This document shows, one piece after another, positions 1 to 8,663 of a stretch of DNA of 64,000 nucleotides. The position numbers and the translations under genes were made by a program. Positions within the stretch are counted from its first letter, which is position 1; every line of letters begins with the position of its first letter. Below the pieces are notes generated by a model, which searched no databases, was not told the DNA's origin, and saw nothing but the letters and a program-made list of their open reading frames with translations. Origin of the DNA: Nocardia australiensis (GTDB lineage Bacteria > Actinomycetota > Actinomycetes > Mycobacteriales > Mycobacteriaceae); the NCBI RefSeq assembly GCF_020733705.1, contig NZ_JAJFZM010000001.1, positions 1,488,001-1,552,000 of the forward strand, read 5' to 3'.

Positions 1-2
1 AA

Positions 3-242
3 CTGACCGGCGACGCGACCATGCAGATCAATGTGGACGACACCCGGCGCGGTCAGGTATTCGCGCTACAGGACACGGTCTTCAATATCGCGTTCGTATT
101 GGCGATCGCCATCACCGCGCTGGTCATCCCGGCGGACGGGCGCTCGCTTGCGGTCGTATTGACGGGCGCCGGGATCTACTGCGCCGGAATCGTCGCCATC
201 GCCCTGAATTCGCGCCGCGCGAGGGTCGCCGGGTCCACCTAG
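3..242 (+). CDS. MFS transporter, C-terminal fragment (5' end outside window)
   Basis: The frame is open from the first bases of the window to a TAG at 240-242, so only the last ~79 residues are present. They show two hydrophobic stretches (roughly FNIAFVLAIAITALVIP and LAVVLTGAGIYCAGIVAIAL) after a short charged loop with a DDTRRGQVFALQD motif, followed by a basic tail. A polar R-G-x-V-F loop before the last two helices is typical of the C-terminal half of major facilitator transporters that carry an RGRVF-type motif. The substrate cannot be read from this fragment. No partner gene is visible in the window; the next gene is on the other strand. Confidence 0.6.
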   Translation: MTGDATMQINVDDTRRGQVFALQDTVFNIAFVLAIAITALVIPADGRSLAVVLTGAGIYCAGIVAIALNSRRARVAGST

Positions 243-300
243 TCGTCATCGGCACCGACGGGATGTGGGGTCACGCTTCGGCAATAGGCCCGAGCGCAGG

Positions 301-852
301 TCATCGGGTTACGGTCAGGTCATCGGCCACGCTCAGGTAATCGGCTTGCGTCGGCGGAGTCGACTCGGCGGGACCCGCCTCGAGAGCGGAGGCGGAGCGG
401 AGGTCGTGGAGGGCGCCGACCTGATCTAGTGACGCACTCTGATCGGACCACGGCAGTGCGCCGGTGTAGCCGGGTGCACTGATCTTCTGCGCTACAACAT
501 GTTCCGGCGCGAGGCCCACGGTCGGTTCGGGCTCGCTGCGCACAATCCAGTCCAATTGCTCACTGCCCGCGTCGGATTCGGTACCGGTTATCAGGTGGTC
601 CCAGGTGCCGAGGCCGAAGGGATCGGTATAGAAGTGATCGAGGACGCCGTCGTCATCCAGATCCAGGGCAGCCACGTCGGCGATGCCGGTGCCGTGCGAA
701 TCCCACATCACGTCATCGGCCAGGCCATCGCCATCGAAGTCCAGCTGTATCGCGTCGGTCGTGCCCGGACCGGCCAACTCCACGTTCGCCTGCGATGACC
801 AGACGTGGACCGCACCGTCACCCGTCCCGAACACGTACTCGATCTCGTTCAT
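301..852 (-). CDS. Conserved hypothetical protein with acidic DxDxDG repeats
   Basis: About 183 aa, starting at ATG 852 (MNEIEYVFGTGDG). The first half contains two acidic loops, LDFDGDGLADD and LDLDDDGVLDHFYTD, spaced about 30 residues apart. These resemble calcium-binding DxDxDG loops of dockerin, thrombospondin type 3 or FG-GAP-like repeats. The second half is low in recognisable motifs. There is no signal peptide or membrane segment. The open frame continues far upstream to 1929, but that extension is the low-complexity antisense of the Pro/Gly-rich gene on the plus strand, so the ATG at 852 is preferred. Divergent to the secreted DUF4185 gene. It may belong to an actinobacterial family of unknown function (DUF6802 is a candidate from memory, unverified). 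Confidence 0.6.
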   Translation of the reverse strand: MNEIEYVFGTGDGAVHVWSSQANVELAGPGTTDAIQLDFDGDGLADDVMWDSHGTGIADVAALDLDDDGVLDHFYTDPFGLGTWDHLITGTESDAGSEQLDWIVRSEPEPTVGLAPEHVVAQKISAPGYTGALPWSDQSASLDQVGALHDLRSASALEAGPAESTPPTQADYLSVADDLTVTR

Positions 853-1063
853 ACCCGTTTGGACGCAACGACAGCGGCGCCGGTTCCCGCTAAAGAAAAT
901 CAATTCCATCCGCCCGCCGTCCCGCATTACCTCGTGATGGTCCGGTACGTTGATTATTCGCCGCCCGAATCGACATGGAGGCAACAGCAGATGGCATGCC
1001 AGCCGAGCGGGTCGGGCACATCTACCCTCCGTCCCGCGAAGTGACGACAGAACCGCCACCGAC

Positions 1064-2716
1064 GTGACATCCCGAACCGGACTCAAATCCCCCTGCGCCC
1101 CAGCGTTGTTCGGCGTGCTCCTTACCGGGCTGCTGACCATGCCGACACCGGTCGCCACCGCGGCGCCATTTCCGTGGGCCCCGCCGCCGGTCAACAGCTG
1201 CGGCGAAACCGGCTTCGACCCCTTGAACCGCGAGCCCGATCCGGCGACTCCGCCCGCGCCGCCGCTGCCCCCAATGCCGCCACAGATCGACATTCCGGTG
1301 CCGATTCCGGAGATCACGCCGGTACCGGTACCCGATCCGCCGCAGGACAACACCCGGATCGATCCGGAACCGCTGCCAGCGGACCCCTGCCACAACCCAT
1401 GCCCGGATATTCGCGACACACCGAAACCCGACGAGCCGTCGACCGAACCCGATCCGGCACCCGCACCCGCGCCTGCGCCCGGTTCTGGTTCAGCGAGCGG
1501 CTCCGGCTCGGGGTCCGGTAACGGATCGAGCTCCAGCTCGGGTTCAGGTTCGGGTTCGGGCGGACCTATCATGTTGCCGCGCATCCAGATCCGCCCGGAA
1601 ATCGAACCAATTCCGATCCCGGTACCAGGAGGCGAAGGCGATCCGCCGCAGGCCGCCCCGCCGCAGGTGGTCCATCCGGCCGAACCCGGCCCACTATCCG
1701 GCGCCGTGGCCGCACCGCGCGTGGAGTCGGTGGACCTGGTCGGCCAAATGACCGGGCACGGCTCGGAGAATCGCACCGACATGCGCTGGCAGGTCGACGG
1801 CACCGATCTCGGCCTCATGTGGGAGACCGAGCCCGGCCAGGTCGCCGTCGTATTCGGCGACACCTTCGGCGCCGGCTGGGGCGGTAGCGGCGCCGGAGGC
1901 GCTGGTGCCGACCAGGATTGGCGCAGCAATGTGCTCGCCTACAGCACCGACCGCGACCTGTCCGACGGACTGCGCATCGATACGATGGTGCAGGACAGCC
2001 GCTGCCACGCCGCCGAACTACTCGGCAGCCGCAAGATCAAGAACTGGGAGACGACCACCATCCCGACCTCCGGGTTCGCCATCGGCGATCGCCAGTACCT
2101 CAGCTACATGTCGGTGAATCGGTGGAGCCGGATACCAGGCATGTGGTGGACCAACTTCGGTGGTCTCGCCTACTCCGACGATGACGGCCGCACCTGGGTC
2201 AAAGACCAGCATGCCAAGTGGGACAACTTCTTCGGTGTCGGCCGATTCCAGGTCGCGGCGATGGTGCCCCAGGGGGACTATGTCTACATGTTCGGCACTC
2301 CCAACGGCCGCGTCGGCGTGATCGGGCTGGCCAGGGTACCGAAGGCCGAGGTGCTCAATAAGTCAGCCTATCAGTATTGGGTCGACGGCACGTGGGCGCC
2401 TGCCGCCGAAAACCGAGCCACCCCATTGGTTCTCGGGATGGCCAGCGAGTTGTCCGTGCGCTTCGATGAGCATTCGGGGCAATGGCAGATGGTCTATCTG
2501 GATTCGGCGCGCGGCGCGATCGTGATGCGCACATCGGCGACACCCCAGGGCACCTGGACCGATGGCGTGCCGCTGGTGTCGACCAACGACTATCCGAAGG
2601 CATACGGCGGCTTCATCCACCCGTGGTCGACCGATAAGGACCTGTATTTCGCCATGTCGGCGTGGGACAGCTACAACGTGTATCTCATGCACGCCCAACT
2701 GGATCCGCCACGCTGA
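1064..2716 (+). CDS. Secreted DUF4185-type beta-propeller protein with Pro-rich and Gly/Ser linker
   Basis: About 550 aa from GTG 1064. The start was chosen because it places a signal peptide (KSPCAPALFGVLLTGLLTMP, ending near ATAAPF) at the N-terminus; a TTG at 950 would add an unlikely basic leader. After the signal come a proline-rich segment (residues ~50-140), a Gly/Ser linker around nt 1485-1560, and a globular domain from about nt 1700 to the end. That domain has repeated aromatic/acidic blades such as WQVDGTDLGLMWE, VAVVFGDTFG, AYSDDDGRTW and YLDSARGAIVMR, which fit the DUF4185 family (five-bladed propeller, predicted glycan binding or hydrolysis). Probably exported and exposed at the mycolate cell wall. 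The enzymatic role is unknown. Confidence 0.75.
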   Translation: MTSRTGLKSPCAPALFGVLLTGLLTMPTPVATAAPFPWAPPPVNSCGETGFDPLNREPDPATPPAPPLPPMPPQIDIPVPIPEITPVPVPDPPQDNTRIDPEPLPADPCHNPCPDIRDTPKPDEPSTEPDPAPAPAPAPGSGSASGSGSGSGNGSSSSSGSGSGSGGPIMLPRIQIRPEIEPIPIPVPGGEGDPPQAAPPQVVHPAEPGPLSGAVAAPRVESVDLVGQMTGHGSENRTDMRWQVDGTDLGLMWETEPGQVAVVFGDTFGAGWGGSGAGGAGADQDWRSNVLAYSTDRDLSDGLRIDTMVQDSRCHAAELLGSRKIKNWETTTIPTSGFAIGDRQYLSYMSVNRWSRIPGMWWTNFGGLAYSDDDGRTWVKDQHAKWDNFFGVGRFQVAAMVPQGDYVYMFGTPNGRVGVIGLARVPKAEVLNKSAYQYWVDGTWAPAAENRATPLVLGMASELSVRFDEHSGQWQMVYLDSARGAIVMRTSATPQGTWTDGVPLVSTNDYPKAYGGFIHPWSTDKDLYFAMSAWDSYNVYLMHAQLDPPR

Positions 2717-2778
2717 GGCTCGCACCGGTGCACCCGACCTCGGCCGTATCGCCGAGATAGGCCGTGCCACCGGCCGAT

Positions 2779-3642
2779 TCAATGAGCGCGACGAAACCGC
2801 AGGCCCTGCCCCGGCCGGGCCTGCGCCACCGCATCGACGTCGGCATCGAGTACCACCGCGATCACCGGGTAGCCCCCGGTGATCGGATGGTCGGCCAGAA
2901 AGACCACCGGCTGTCCGCTCGGCGGGACCTGAATCGAGCCGAGCGCCATGCCCTCGGTGGGCAATTCGCGCGATATCGCGCGTTCGAGAGGCGGCCCGGT
3001 TCGACGATCGAGCCGCGCGCCGACCCGATCGGTGGCGCTGGACACCGCCCACTCACCCTCGAAGAGCACGTCGGCGTCGGCGAACCAGTCATGCCGTGGC
3101 CCGAGCACCGCCCGGATCGTGCGCGTCGTCACGGGCAGAGCGGTAACCGGCGCGAACTCGACATTCGGAAGCCGTTGTGGCACCGAACCGATCGGGAGAC
3201 GATCGCCGGGCCGCAATAGCTCCGGTCCGATCCCGGACAGGGTGTCATGGCTGCGCGAACCGAGCACCGGAAGCACGTCGATGCCGCCGCGGACCGCTAC
3301 ATAGCTACGCAAGCCCGCCGGTGCCATGCCAAGCCGCAATCGCTGTCCCGCAGCTAGTTCCAGCACGCTGGCATGGCCGACCGGTATGCCGTCGACGGTG
3401 GCGGGCGCGGGCGCACCGGTCACCGCGACGGTGACATGCTGGTCCGCCCGCAATACCAATCCGCCGAGCAGGACCTCGATTCCCGCATACTCCTCCGGAT
3501 TCGCGACCAGTCGATTGGCCAACCGGAACGACGCGCGGTCGGCGGCACCGGCCGGGCCGACACCGAAATCGAACCAGCCCGGCCTGCCCAGGTCCTGGAT
3601 GGTGGCCAATGGACCGACCCGCTCGATCACGATCACGATCAC
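2779..3642 (-). CDS. pxpC: 5-oxoprolinase subunit PxpC (biotin-dependent carboxyltransferase/KipA family)
   Basis: About 287 aa. It opens with IERVGPLATIQDLGRPGW, the signature start of KipA/urea-amidolyase-related proteins, and keeps the family sequence VGPAGAADRASFRLANRLV plus a C-terminal GGYPVIAVVLDADVD. With PxpA and PxpB it forms the ATP-dependent 5-oxoprolinase that converts pyroglutamate to glutamate in the cytoplasm. The start is set at GTG 3642, 8 bases after the pxpB stop with GAGGGTGAG upstream; GTG codons at 3636 and 3630 are also possible and the frame is open upstream. Last gene of a pxpA-pxpB-pxpC operon; converges on the DUF4185 gene. Confidence 0.88.
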   Translation of the reverse strand: MIVIVIERVGPLATIQDLGRPGWFDFGVGPAGAADRASFRLANRLVANPEEYAGIEVLLGGLVLRADQHVTVAVTGAPAPATVDGIPVGHASVLELAAGQRLRLGMAPAGLRSYVAVRGGIDVLPVLGSRSHDTLSGIGPELLRPGDRLPIGSVPQRLPNVEFAPVTALPVTTRTIRAVLGPRHDWFADADVLFEGEWAVSSATDRVGARLDRRTGPPLERAISRELPTEGMALGSIQVPPSGQPVVFLADHPITGGYPVIAVVLDADVDAVAQARPGQGLRFRRAH

Positions 3643-3649
3643 CGGATAC

Positions 3650-4363
3650 TCACCCTCGCCGACCCGCTTCGATGAATCGCACCGCGGCACCGGCGCGGAT
3701 CATGGCAGGCGGATCACGGTCGACATCCCACATCCGCAGATCGGTGGTGCCAATAAGCTGCCAGCCGCCGGGCGTACTGCTCGGGTAGACGGCGGTGTAC
3801 CCACCGGCGAGGGCGACCGCACCTGCGGGTATGGAGGTACGCGCCGCACTGCGGCGGGGGACCGAAAGGCGACTGTCCAGCGATTTGAGGTAGCCGAAGC
3901 CGGGAGCGAATCCCATGAAGGCGCAATGCCATACCGTTTCGGTGTGCGCGGCGACCACTTCCGGGACGCTCAATTGCAGCAGGCGGCACACGTCATCGAG
4001 ATCGGCACCGTTATATCTGACCGGAATCAGCACCACATCGTCATCGTCCGAGATTGTTCCACGTAAAACAATATACGAATCCTGTTGCTGCCCTTGTCGA
4101 TAGATTGCCGACAGCAGCTTCGCCATCGCCGTGCGTACGGGTTCGACATCCCTGACCGAAAGTAGCGTCACCAATACGGTTTCCGCTGCGGGCAATATAT
4201 CCTGCACTCCGGGAACCCGGCTGGAACGCAGCGCCGCAACAACTTCCGCGACACTGTGATGCCCGGCCGGAGTAATCAGCAGTGCCCGATCTCCAGCGGC
4301 ACGAATGAGTTGCGCCGGTTCGAGATCCGTCGTGACGAGACGTGCGCGCTCGGAGGAATCCAT
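3650..4363 (-). CDS. pxpB: 5-oxoprolinase subunit PxpB (KipI/allophanate hydrolase subunit 1 family)
   Basis: 237 aa. The C-terminal two thirds carries the family block GFAPGFGYLKSLDSRLSVPR, followed by IPAGAVALAGGYTAVYPSSTPGGWQLIG, which is diagnostic of KipI/PxpB proteins. Partner of PxpC in the ATP-dependent cleavage of 5-oxoproline. It sits 12 bases downstream of pxpA and 8 bases upstream of pxpC, so it is almost certainly cotranscribed. A parS-like palindrome lies inside this gene at 4055-4070. Confidence 0.88.
   Translation of the reverse strand: MDSSERARLVTTDLEPAQLIRAAGDRALLITPAGHHSVAEVVAALRSSRVPGVQDILPAAETVLVTLLSVRDVEPVRTAMAKLLSAIYRQGQQQDSYIVLRGTISDDDDVVLIPVRYNGADLDDVCRLLQLSVPEVVAAHTETVWHCAFMGFAPGFGYLKSLDSRLSVPRRSAARTSIPAGAVALAGGYTAVYPSSTPGGWQLIGTTDLRMWDVDRDPPAMIRAGAAVRFIEAGRRG
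4055..4070. promoter_or_regulatory. Weak parS-like palindrome inside pxpB
   Basis: TGTTCCACGTAAAACA differs at two positions from the ParB consensus TGTTTCACGTGAAACA. It lies about 21 kb from parB. Weaker than the sites near parA, so it may be chance. Confidence 0.3.
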
Positions 4364-4375
4364 GCGACACCGACC

Positions 4376-5116
4376 TCAGCCGAACGACTCCAACGAGACC
4401 CCGACATCGTCGAGGGCCGCCCGGATGAGCCGTGCCATCTCCACCGCGGCAGGCGAATCGCCGTGCACGCAGATACTCGCCGCACTCACCGCCACCTGAT
4501 CGGAGCCGTCGACGGTGCGCGTGGTTCCCGACATGGCTATCGAGACCGCCTGGACCACCGCCTCGTCGGGCCGCAACACCGAGCCGACGACACCCCTGGG
4601 TGCGAGCAATCCCGACGGTGTGTAGGCGCGATCCGCGAAACCTTCGCCGACAAAACGTATCTTGGCGTCGTCCGCCGCACGTTCGAGCTGGGTGCCTGCG
4701 GGGCCGAGCAGTGCTAGGTCCAGATCGTATTCGGCCATCGCGGCCAGCACCGCGTCGGCGACAATGCGATCCTTCGAGGCCGAATGATACAGCGCACCAT
4801 GCGGTTTGACGTAACGTACGCGATCGCCCTCCGCTCGCGCGAACGCGTCCAGGCTGCCGATCTGATAAAGCACCTCGTCACGCAGTTGCGCCGGCTCCAC
4901 CGAAATCTCGCGGCGCCCGAATCCGGCTAGATCGCGGTACCCGATGTGCGCGCCGATCCTGACCTGTTTTGCCACCGCGAGCGCGCAGGTGCGGCGCATG
5001 ACCGACGGGTCACCCGCGTGGAAGCCACAGGCGATGTTCGCGCTGGTGACGATTTCGAGCATCGCCGCGTCGTCACCCAAGCCTTCGCCCAGATCACTGT
5101 TCAGATCCAGCGACAT
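4376..5116 (-). CDS. pxpA: 5-oxoprolinase subunit PxpA (LamB/YcsF family)
   Basis: 246 aa from ATG 5116, supported by a strong ribosome binding site (GGAAGGAGGC) just upstream; the frame's earlier start at 5146 has none. The family motifs are all present: LDLNSDLGEGLGDD at the N-terminus, ANIACGFHAGDP, GAHIGYRDLAGFGRR, YVKPHGALYH, and SICVHGDSPAAVE near the end. The His, Asp and Glu residues in these motifs form the predicted sugar-deacetylase-like active site. PxpA provides the catalytic subunit of pyroglutamate-to-glutamate conversion. First gene of the pxpABC operon. Confidence 0.9.
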   Translation of the reverse strand: MSLDLNSDLGEGLGDDAAMLEIVTSANIACGFHAGDPSVMRRTCALAVAKQVRIGAHIGYRDLAGFGRREISVEPAQLRDEVLYQIGSLDAFARAEGDRVRYVKPHGALYHSASKDRIVADAVLAAMAEYDLDLALLGPAGTQLERAADDAKIRFVGEGFADRAYTPSGLLAPRGVVGSVLRPDEAVVQAVSIAMSGTTRTVDGSDQVAVSAASICVHGDSPAAVEMARLIRAALDDVGVSLESFG

Positions 5117-5240
5117 GTGCCTCCTTCCGGTGCCGCCCGACCTCACAGGGATACACCCTGCTTACACTCCAGCGTGTCACGTTCCGGCGGCAAAGTCCCA
5201 TTTGCTCGACCGAAAACCGAGAATTATTCCTCGACCGGCC

Positions 5241-6455
5241 TCAGCACGGATAAACCTGCACCTCCACGGCCTTGACCGCGAGATGAACCCACATACCCGG
5301 ACTCAGATCCAACTCCGCGACCGCGGCCGGGGTGATGTCGGCGACCAGGCCGGCACTGCCGTCGGAACTATCCGCCGCCTGCACTCGAACCATGCCACCA
5401 CGGTCGGTGAGCTCGGCGATCCGGACCGCGAAGGTGTTGCGAGGGCTGCCCTCCGGCGGCTGCCGGTGTACAGAAACCGCGGTAGGGGAGAAGACCGCGG
5501 CTGCGGGTTTGCCCGGCTGCCAGCTGCGGTCGGCGCGGCCGTGCACCGCCACGTCACCGGCGTGTACCACGCCCTCGACCCAATCGGTGTCCGGACCGCC
5601 CGCCGCCGCACCGGCCTGCCCGACGATCAGATTGACACCGGCGATCCGCGCCGCGAAAGCGCTGCGCGGTCGCGCGAGCACCGCCGCGACCGGTCCGGAC
5701 TCGACGACCCGTCCCGACTCGACCACCACCAGCCGATCGGCCAAGGTCAGCGCGTCGATAATGTCGTGGGTAACCAAAACGGCACAGCGTCCACCGCGTC
5801 GATCCTCGGCACCGGCGATCGGCTCGCGCAACACCCGGCGCAGTAGCGCGCGCATTGCCGGGGCCACGGCGACATCGAGCGCGGCCATCGGCTCATCGAG
5901 TAGCAGCAGCCGAGGATCGACCGCGAGTGCCCGCGCCAGCGCCACCCGCTGCGCCTGCCCGCCCGACAGTTCCGCCGGTTTGCGCGACGACAGCTCCACC
6001 GCGTCGACAGCGGCTAGCCAATCCTCGGCGACCTCGCGCGCACCGCGCACCGGCAGCCCGGAACTGCGCGGCCCGAACGCGACATTCTGCGCCACGGTCA
6101 AATGCGGAAAAAGCAGCGCATCCTGCGCGAGCAATGACACGCCGCGCCGATGTGGCGGCACGGCAATGCCTTTCACCGTATCCGTCACCAGGTGCCCGCC
6201 CACCCAGACTTGCCCCGAATCCGGCCGCAACAGTCCGGCGACGATCTCGAGCATCGTCGACTTACCGGCACCATTGGGTCCGAGCACCGCGAGCACTTCA
6301 CCGGCGGCCACCTCGATCCGCACATCGAGGTCCCGATCGGCGAGACGGACGTCCATCGCCAGCCCGTCGTCACCGGTCAGGGGCTCGCGCTGTTGGGTGC
6401 CGGTTGTGGGTGGCCACGGTAGATATCGTCGCAAAACATGCCGCGGAAACGTCAT
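5241..6455 (-). CDS. modC: Molybdate ABC transporter ATP-binding protein ModC
   Basis: 404 aa from ATG 6455, whose start overlaps the modB stop (ATGA). Walker [13 protein letters not shown] signature [15 protein letters not shown], Walker [13 protein letters not shown], and H-loop VTHD are intact. The C-terminal ~100 residues form a TOBE/Mop-type domain, as in ModC proteins that sense bound oxyanion. An internal ATG at 6356 ([11 protein letters not shown]) would drop a 33-residue N-terminal extension and is an alternative start. Energises molybdate import with ModA and ModB. Last gene of the operon. Confidence 0.9.
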   Translation of the reverse strand: MTFPRHVLRRYLPWPPTTGTQQREPLTGDDGLAMDVRLADRDLDVRIEVAAGEVLAVLGPNGAGKSTMLEIVAGLLRPDSGQVWVGGHLVTDTVKGIAVPPHRRGVSLLAQDALLFPHLTVAQNVAFGPRSSGLPVRGAREVAEDWLAAVDAVELSSRKPAELSGGQAQRVALARALAVDPRLLLLDEPMAALDVAVAPAMRALLRRVLREPIAGAEDRRGGRCAVLVTHDIIDALTLADRLVVVESGRVVESGPVAAVLARPRSAFAARIAGVNLIVGQAGAAAGGPDTDWVEGVVHAGDVAVHGRADRSWQPGKPAAAVFSPTAVSVHRQPPEGSPRNTFAVRIAELTDRGGMVRVQAADSSDGSAGLVADITPAAVAELDLSPGMWVHLAVKAVEVQVYPC

Positions 6456-7324
6456 CGAGCGCTCCCGAGGTCGCGGTCCGCGTCGGTGCGACCGCGCGAC
6501 GGATTCGGGCCCGGCCGACGGCCACTGCGCAATGTCGTTCCCGGCCCGGCAATCCGGCCGGGGCGACGGTAGGCGACCAGCACAATCAGCACGGCCACCA
6601 CAACCAGCAGCAACGAGAGTGCCACGGCCGCATCGGGATCCGCCTCGCGCTCCAAATAGATTTCCAGTGGCAGCGTGCGGGTGCGGCCCTGCAGGCTGCC
6701 CGCGAAAGTCAGTGTCGCACCGAATTCGCCGAGCGCACGGGCGAAAGACAGCACCGCCCCGGAGATCAACGCGGGCCGCAGCAGCGGCAGTGAGACTCGT
6801 CGCCACACCGTTGTCGGACGGGCGCCGAGGGTGGCAGCGATGTCCTCGTATCGACTGCCCGCCGTGCGCATCGCGGCCTCGAGGGTGAGTACCAGGAATG
6901 GAAGCGCGACGAAGGTTTGCGCCAGCACAACCGCCGTGGTGCTGAAGGCGATATGGATACCGGCCACCTCGAGGTGCTTGCCGATCAACCCCTGCCTGCC
7001 GAAAGTGTAGAGCAGCGCGATACCGCCGACGACCGGTGGTAATACCAAGGGCAACAACACCATTGCCCGCAGCAGCGGCAGTCCGCGCCAGTGAGTCCGC
7101 GCCAGCACGGCGGCCATGGGCACGCCGAGCAGTACGCACAATAGCGTGCTCGCGGTGGCCGTGCGCAGGCTCAACCACAGCGCATCCTGCGACGCGGCAG
7201 TGCTCACCGACGTAAGAAACTTCGACCAGTCGACGCTATAGGCCAACGCCAGCAATGGAACCACGACCAGCGCGAACCCGGCCACCGCGGGCAGCAGCAG
7301 CCAGCGCGGCAGTCCGGTATTCAC
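6452..7324 (-). CDS. modB: Molybdate ABC transporter permease ModB
   Basis: 290 aa with about six hydrophobic helices, starting [20 protein letters not shown]. The permease EAA loop is visible as [30 protein letters not shown], followed by [16 protein letters not shown], which is highly characteristic of ModB/CysT-type permeases. Forms the membrane channel for molybdate. It lies 13 bases downstream of modA and overlaps modC by four bases. The C-terminal ~35 residues are basic and disordered, a typical actinobacterial extension. Confidence 0.92.
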   Translation of the reverse strand: MNTGLPRWLLLPAVAGFALVVVPLLALAYSVDWSKFLTSVSTAASQDALWLSLRTATASTLLCVLLGVPMAAVLARTHWRGLPLLRAMVLLPLVLPPVVGGIALLYTFGRQGLIGKHLEVAGIHIAFSTTAVVLAQTFVALPFLVLTLEAAMRTAGSRYEDIAATLGARPTTVWRRVSLPLLRPALISGAVLSFARALGEFGATLTFAGSLQGRTRTLPLEIYLEREADPDAAVALSLLLVVVAVLIVLVAYRRPGRIAGPGTTLRSGRRPGPNPSRGRTDADRDLGSAR

Positions 7325-7337
7325 CAGCGCTCACCGC

Positions 7338-8108
7338 TCACGGCGCGCCGAATCCCGCCCCCGCCAGCGCTTCCCGTCCTTTCGGCCCGGTCACCAGGCT
7401 CTCGAACTCGTGCGCCGACTTCTCGTTCTTCGAATCCGCCAGCACCGCAATCGGATACGTATTCACTGCGGCGCTCGCTTCCGGAATCGGTACCGCCGCA
7501 ACCTTTGCGGCCGCAGTGGTCGCGTCGGTTACGTACACCACCCCGGCATCGGCCTGGCCGGAGGTGACCTTCGTCAGCACGTCGGTCACTGACGCTTCCT
7601 CGCTCACCGGCGTCAGCGAAACCACGGCCGCATCGGTGATCTTCTTGGTTGCCCGCCCGCACGGCACCTGCGGTGCGCACACCACCGACTGAACTCCGGA
7701 CTTCGACAAATCACTCAGTCCGGCAATATGTTTCGGATTCCCTGGTGCCGTCACGATGGTGAGCACGTTGGTCGCGAAGTTTTCCGTCGGCTCGGTGATA
7801 CGGCCCGAATCCACCGCCGTCGCCATCGTCACCGGATCCGCGGCGGCAAAGACATCGGCCGGGGCGCCCTGACTGATCTGGGCGGCGAGATCCGACGAAC
7901 CACCGAAGGAGAACTCCACTTTCGAACCAGGATTCGCGGCCTCGAAATCCTTGCCCAGCTGGGTGAATACCTGTTTCAGCGAGGCCGCGGCGAATACCGT
8001 GACGGTCCCGGAGTCGGCTGTGGAGCCGTCATTCCCGTCCGAGCCACAGCCGACGACAGAAAGCAGAACCGATCCCGAGACCACCCCCGCCAGCAGCGCG
8101 CGGTTCAT
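7338..8108 (-). CDS. modA: Molybdate-binding lipoprotein ModA
   Basis: 256 aa. The N-terminus is a lipoprotein signal (ALLAGVVSGSVLLSVVGC), with the lipobox cysteine followed by a Gly/Ser/Asp-rich tether. The mature part begins TVTVFAAASLKQVFTQLG, and contains FSFGGSSDLAAQI and GAPADVFAAAD, the conserved ModA oxyanion-binding loops. Captures molybdate (or tungstate) outside the membrane and delivers it to ModB. Its ATG overlaps the stop of the upstream HTH-molbindin gene, so translation is probably coupled. Confidence 0.92.
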   Translation of the reverse strand: MNRALLAGVVSGSVLLSVVGCGSDGNDGSTADSGTVTVFAAASLKQVFTQLGKDFEAANPGSKVEFSFGGSSDLAAQISQGAPADVFAAADPVTMATAVDSGRITEPTENFATNVLTIVTAPGNPKHIAGLSDLSKSGVQSVVCAPQVPCGRATKKITDAAVVSLTPVSEEASVTDVLTKVTSGQADAGVVYVTDATTAAAKVAAVPIPEASAAVNTYPIAVLADSKNEKSAHEFESLVTGPKGREALAGAGFGAP

Positions 8109-8503
8109 TCGGTAGCGGTCTCGACGACCACGGTCGTCGCCTTCACGCTTGCCATTGCCACACTGCCCGGCTCCAGCCCGAGCTCGCGTACCGCTTCGCT
8201 GCTCATCAACGACACCACTGTGAACGGTCCGCATTGCATCTCCACCTGTGCCATCACCGTGTCGGTCACCACGCGGGTGACCAATCCGGGAAATCGGTTT
8301 CGTGCCGAACTGGCACTGCCGAGCCGAGTCTGTGGTGGCCGCGCCTGCTCGACAGCGAGCACCGCCAGCTCCTTGCCGTCGATCACCAGTCGGCCGGAGG
8401 AATCCTTGGTCGCGGCGAGTGTGCCGGAATCGATCCAACGCCGCACCGTGTCATCACTGACGCCGAGCAGCTCGGCGGCATCCCGTATCCGCAGAGTAGC
8501 CAC
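8105..8503 (-). CDS. HTH-molbindin fusion protein, probable molybdate-responsive regulator or Mo store
   Basis: 132 aa from GTG 8503. Residues ~1-55 form an excisionase/MerR-type helix-turn-helix (RIRDAAELLGVSDDTVRRWIDSG). Residues ~65-132 form a Mop (molbindin) domain, ending MSSEAVRELGLEPGSVAMASVKATTVVVE, which binds molybdate in pterin-binding proteins and ModE. This arrangement joins DNA binding and molybdate sensing on one small chain. It is the first gene of the modABC operon (4-base overlap with modA), and a perfect 14-bp palindrome lies about 46 bp upstream. Autoregulation of the operon by molybdate is inferred. Confidence 0.82.
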   Translation of the reverse strand: MATLRIRDAAELLGVSDDTVRRWIDSGTLAATKDSSGRLVIDGKELAVLAVEQARPPQTRLGSASSARNRFPGLVTRVVTDTVMAQVEMQCGPFTVVSLMSSEAVRELGLEPGSVAMASVKATTVVVETATE

Positions 8504-8548
8504 GCCGTCAGCATAGTTCCGCAAACTCGGACAAACAAAGCGAATGCA

Positions 8549-8562
8549 TCCGTATATACGGA
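8549..8562. promoter_or_regulatory. 14-bp palindrome upstream of the molybdate operon (candidate operator)
   Basis: TCCGTATATACGGA is a perfect inverted repeat lying between the start of the HTH-molbindin gene (8503, minus strand) and the divergent DUF2993-like gene (8664, plus strand). Its TATATA core recalls ModE boxes. It may bind the product of the adjacent HTH-molbindin gene. Confidence 0.45.
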
Positions 8563-8663
8563 CAGAAACCCGACTGTTCAGGGCCTGTCGATCCATAGTC
8601 GCCCGCCAGGTCCGCCGCACAGCGTGGGCTTGTTCGCCGGTGCCAAGTACGCTCGTATCAATC

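Noticed and set aside
853..1929. Upstream extension of the minus-strand frame that ends at 301
   Set aside because: It is the antisense of the Pro/Gly-rich linker on the plus strand; composition is extreme and the real start is the ATG at 852.
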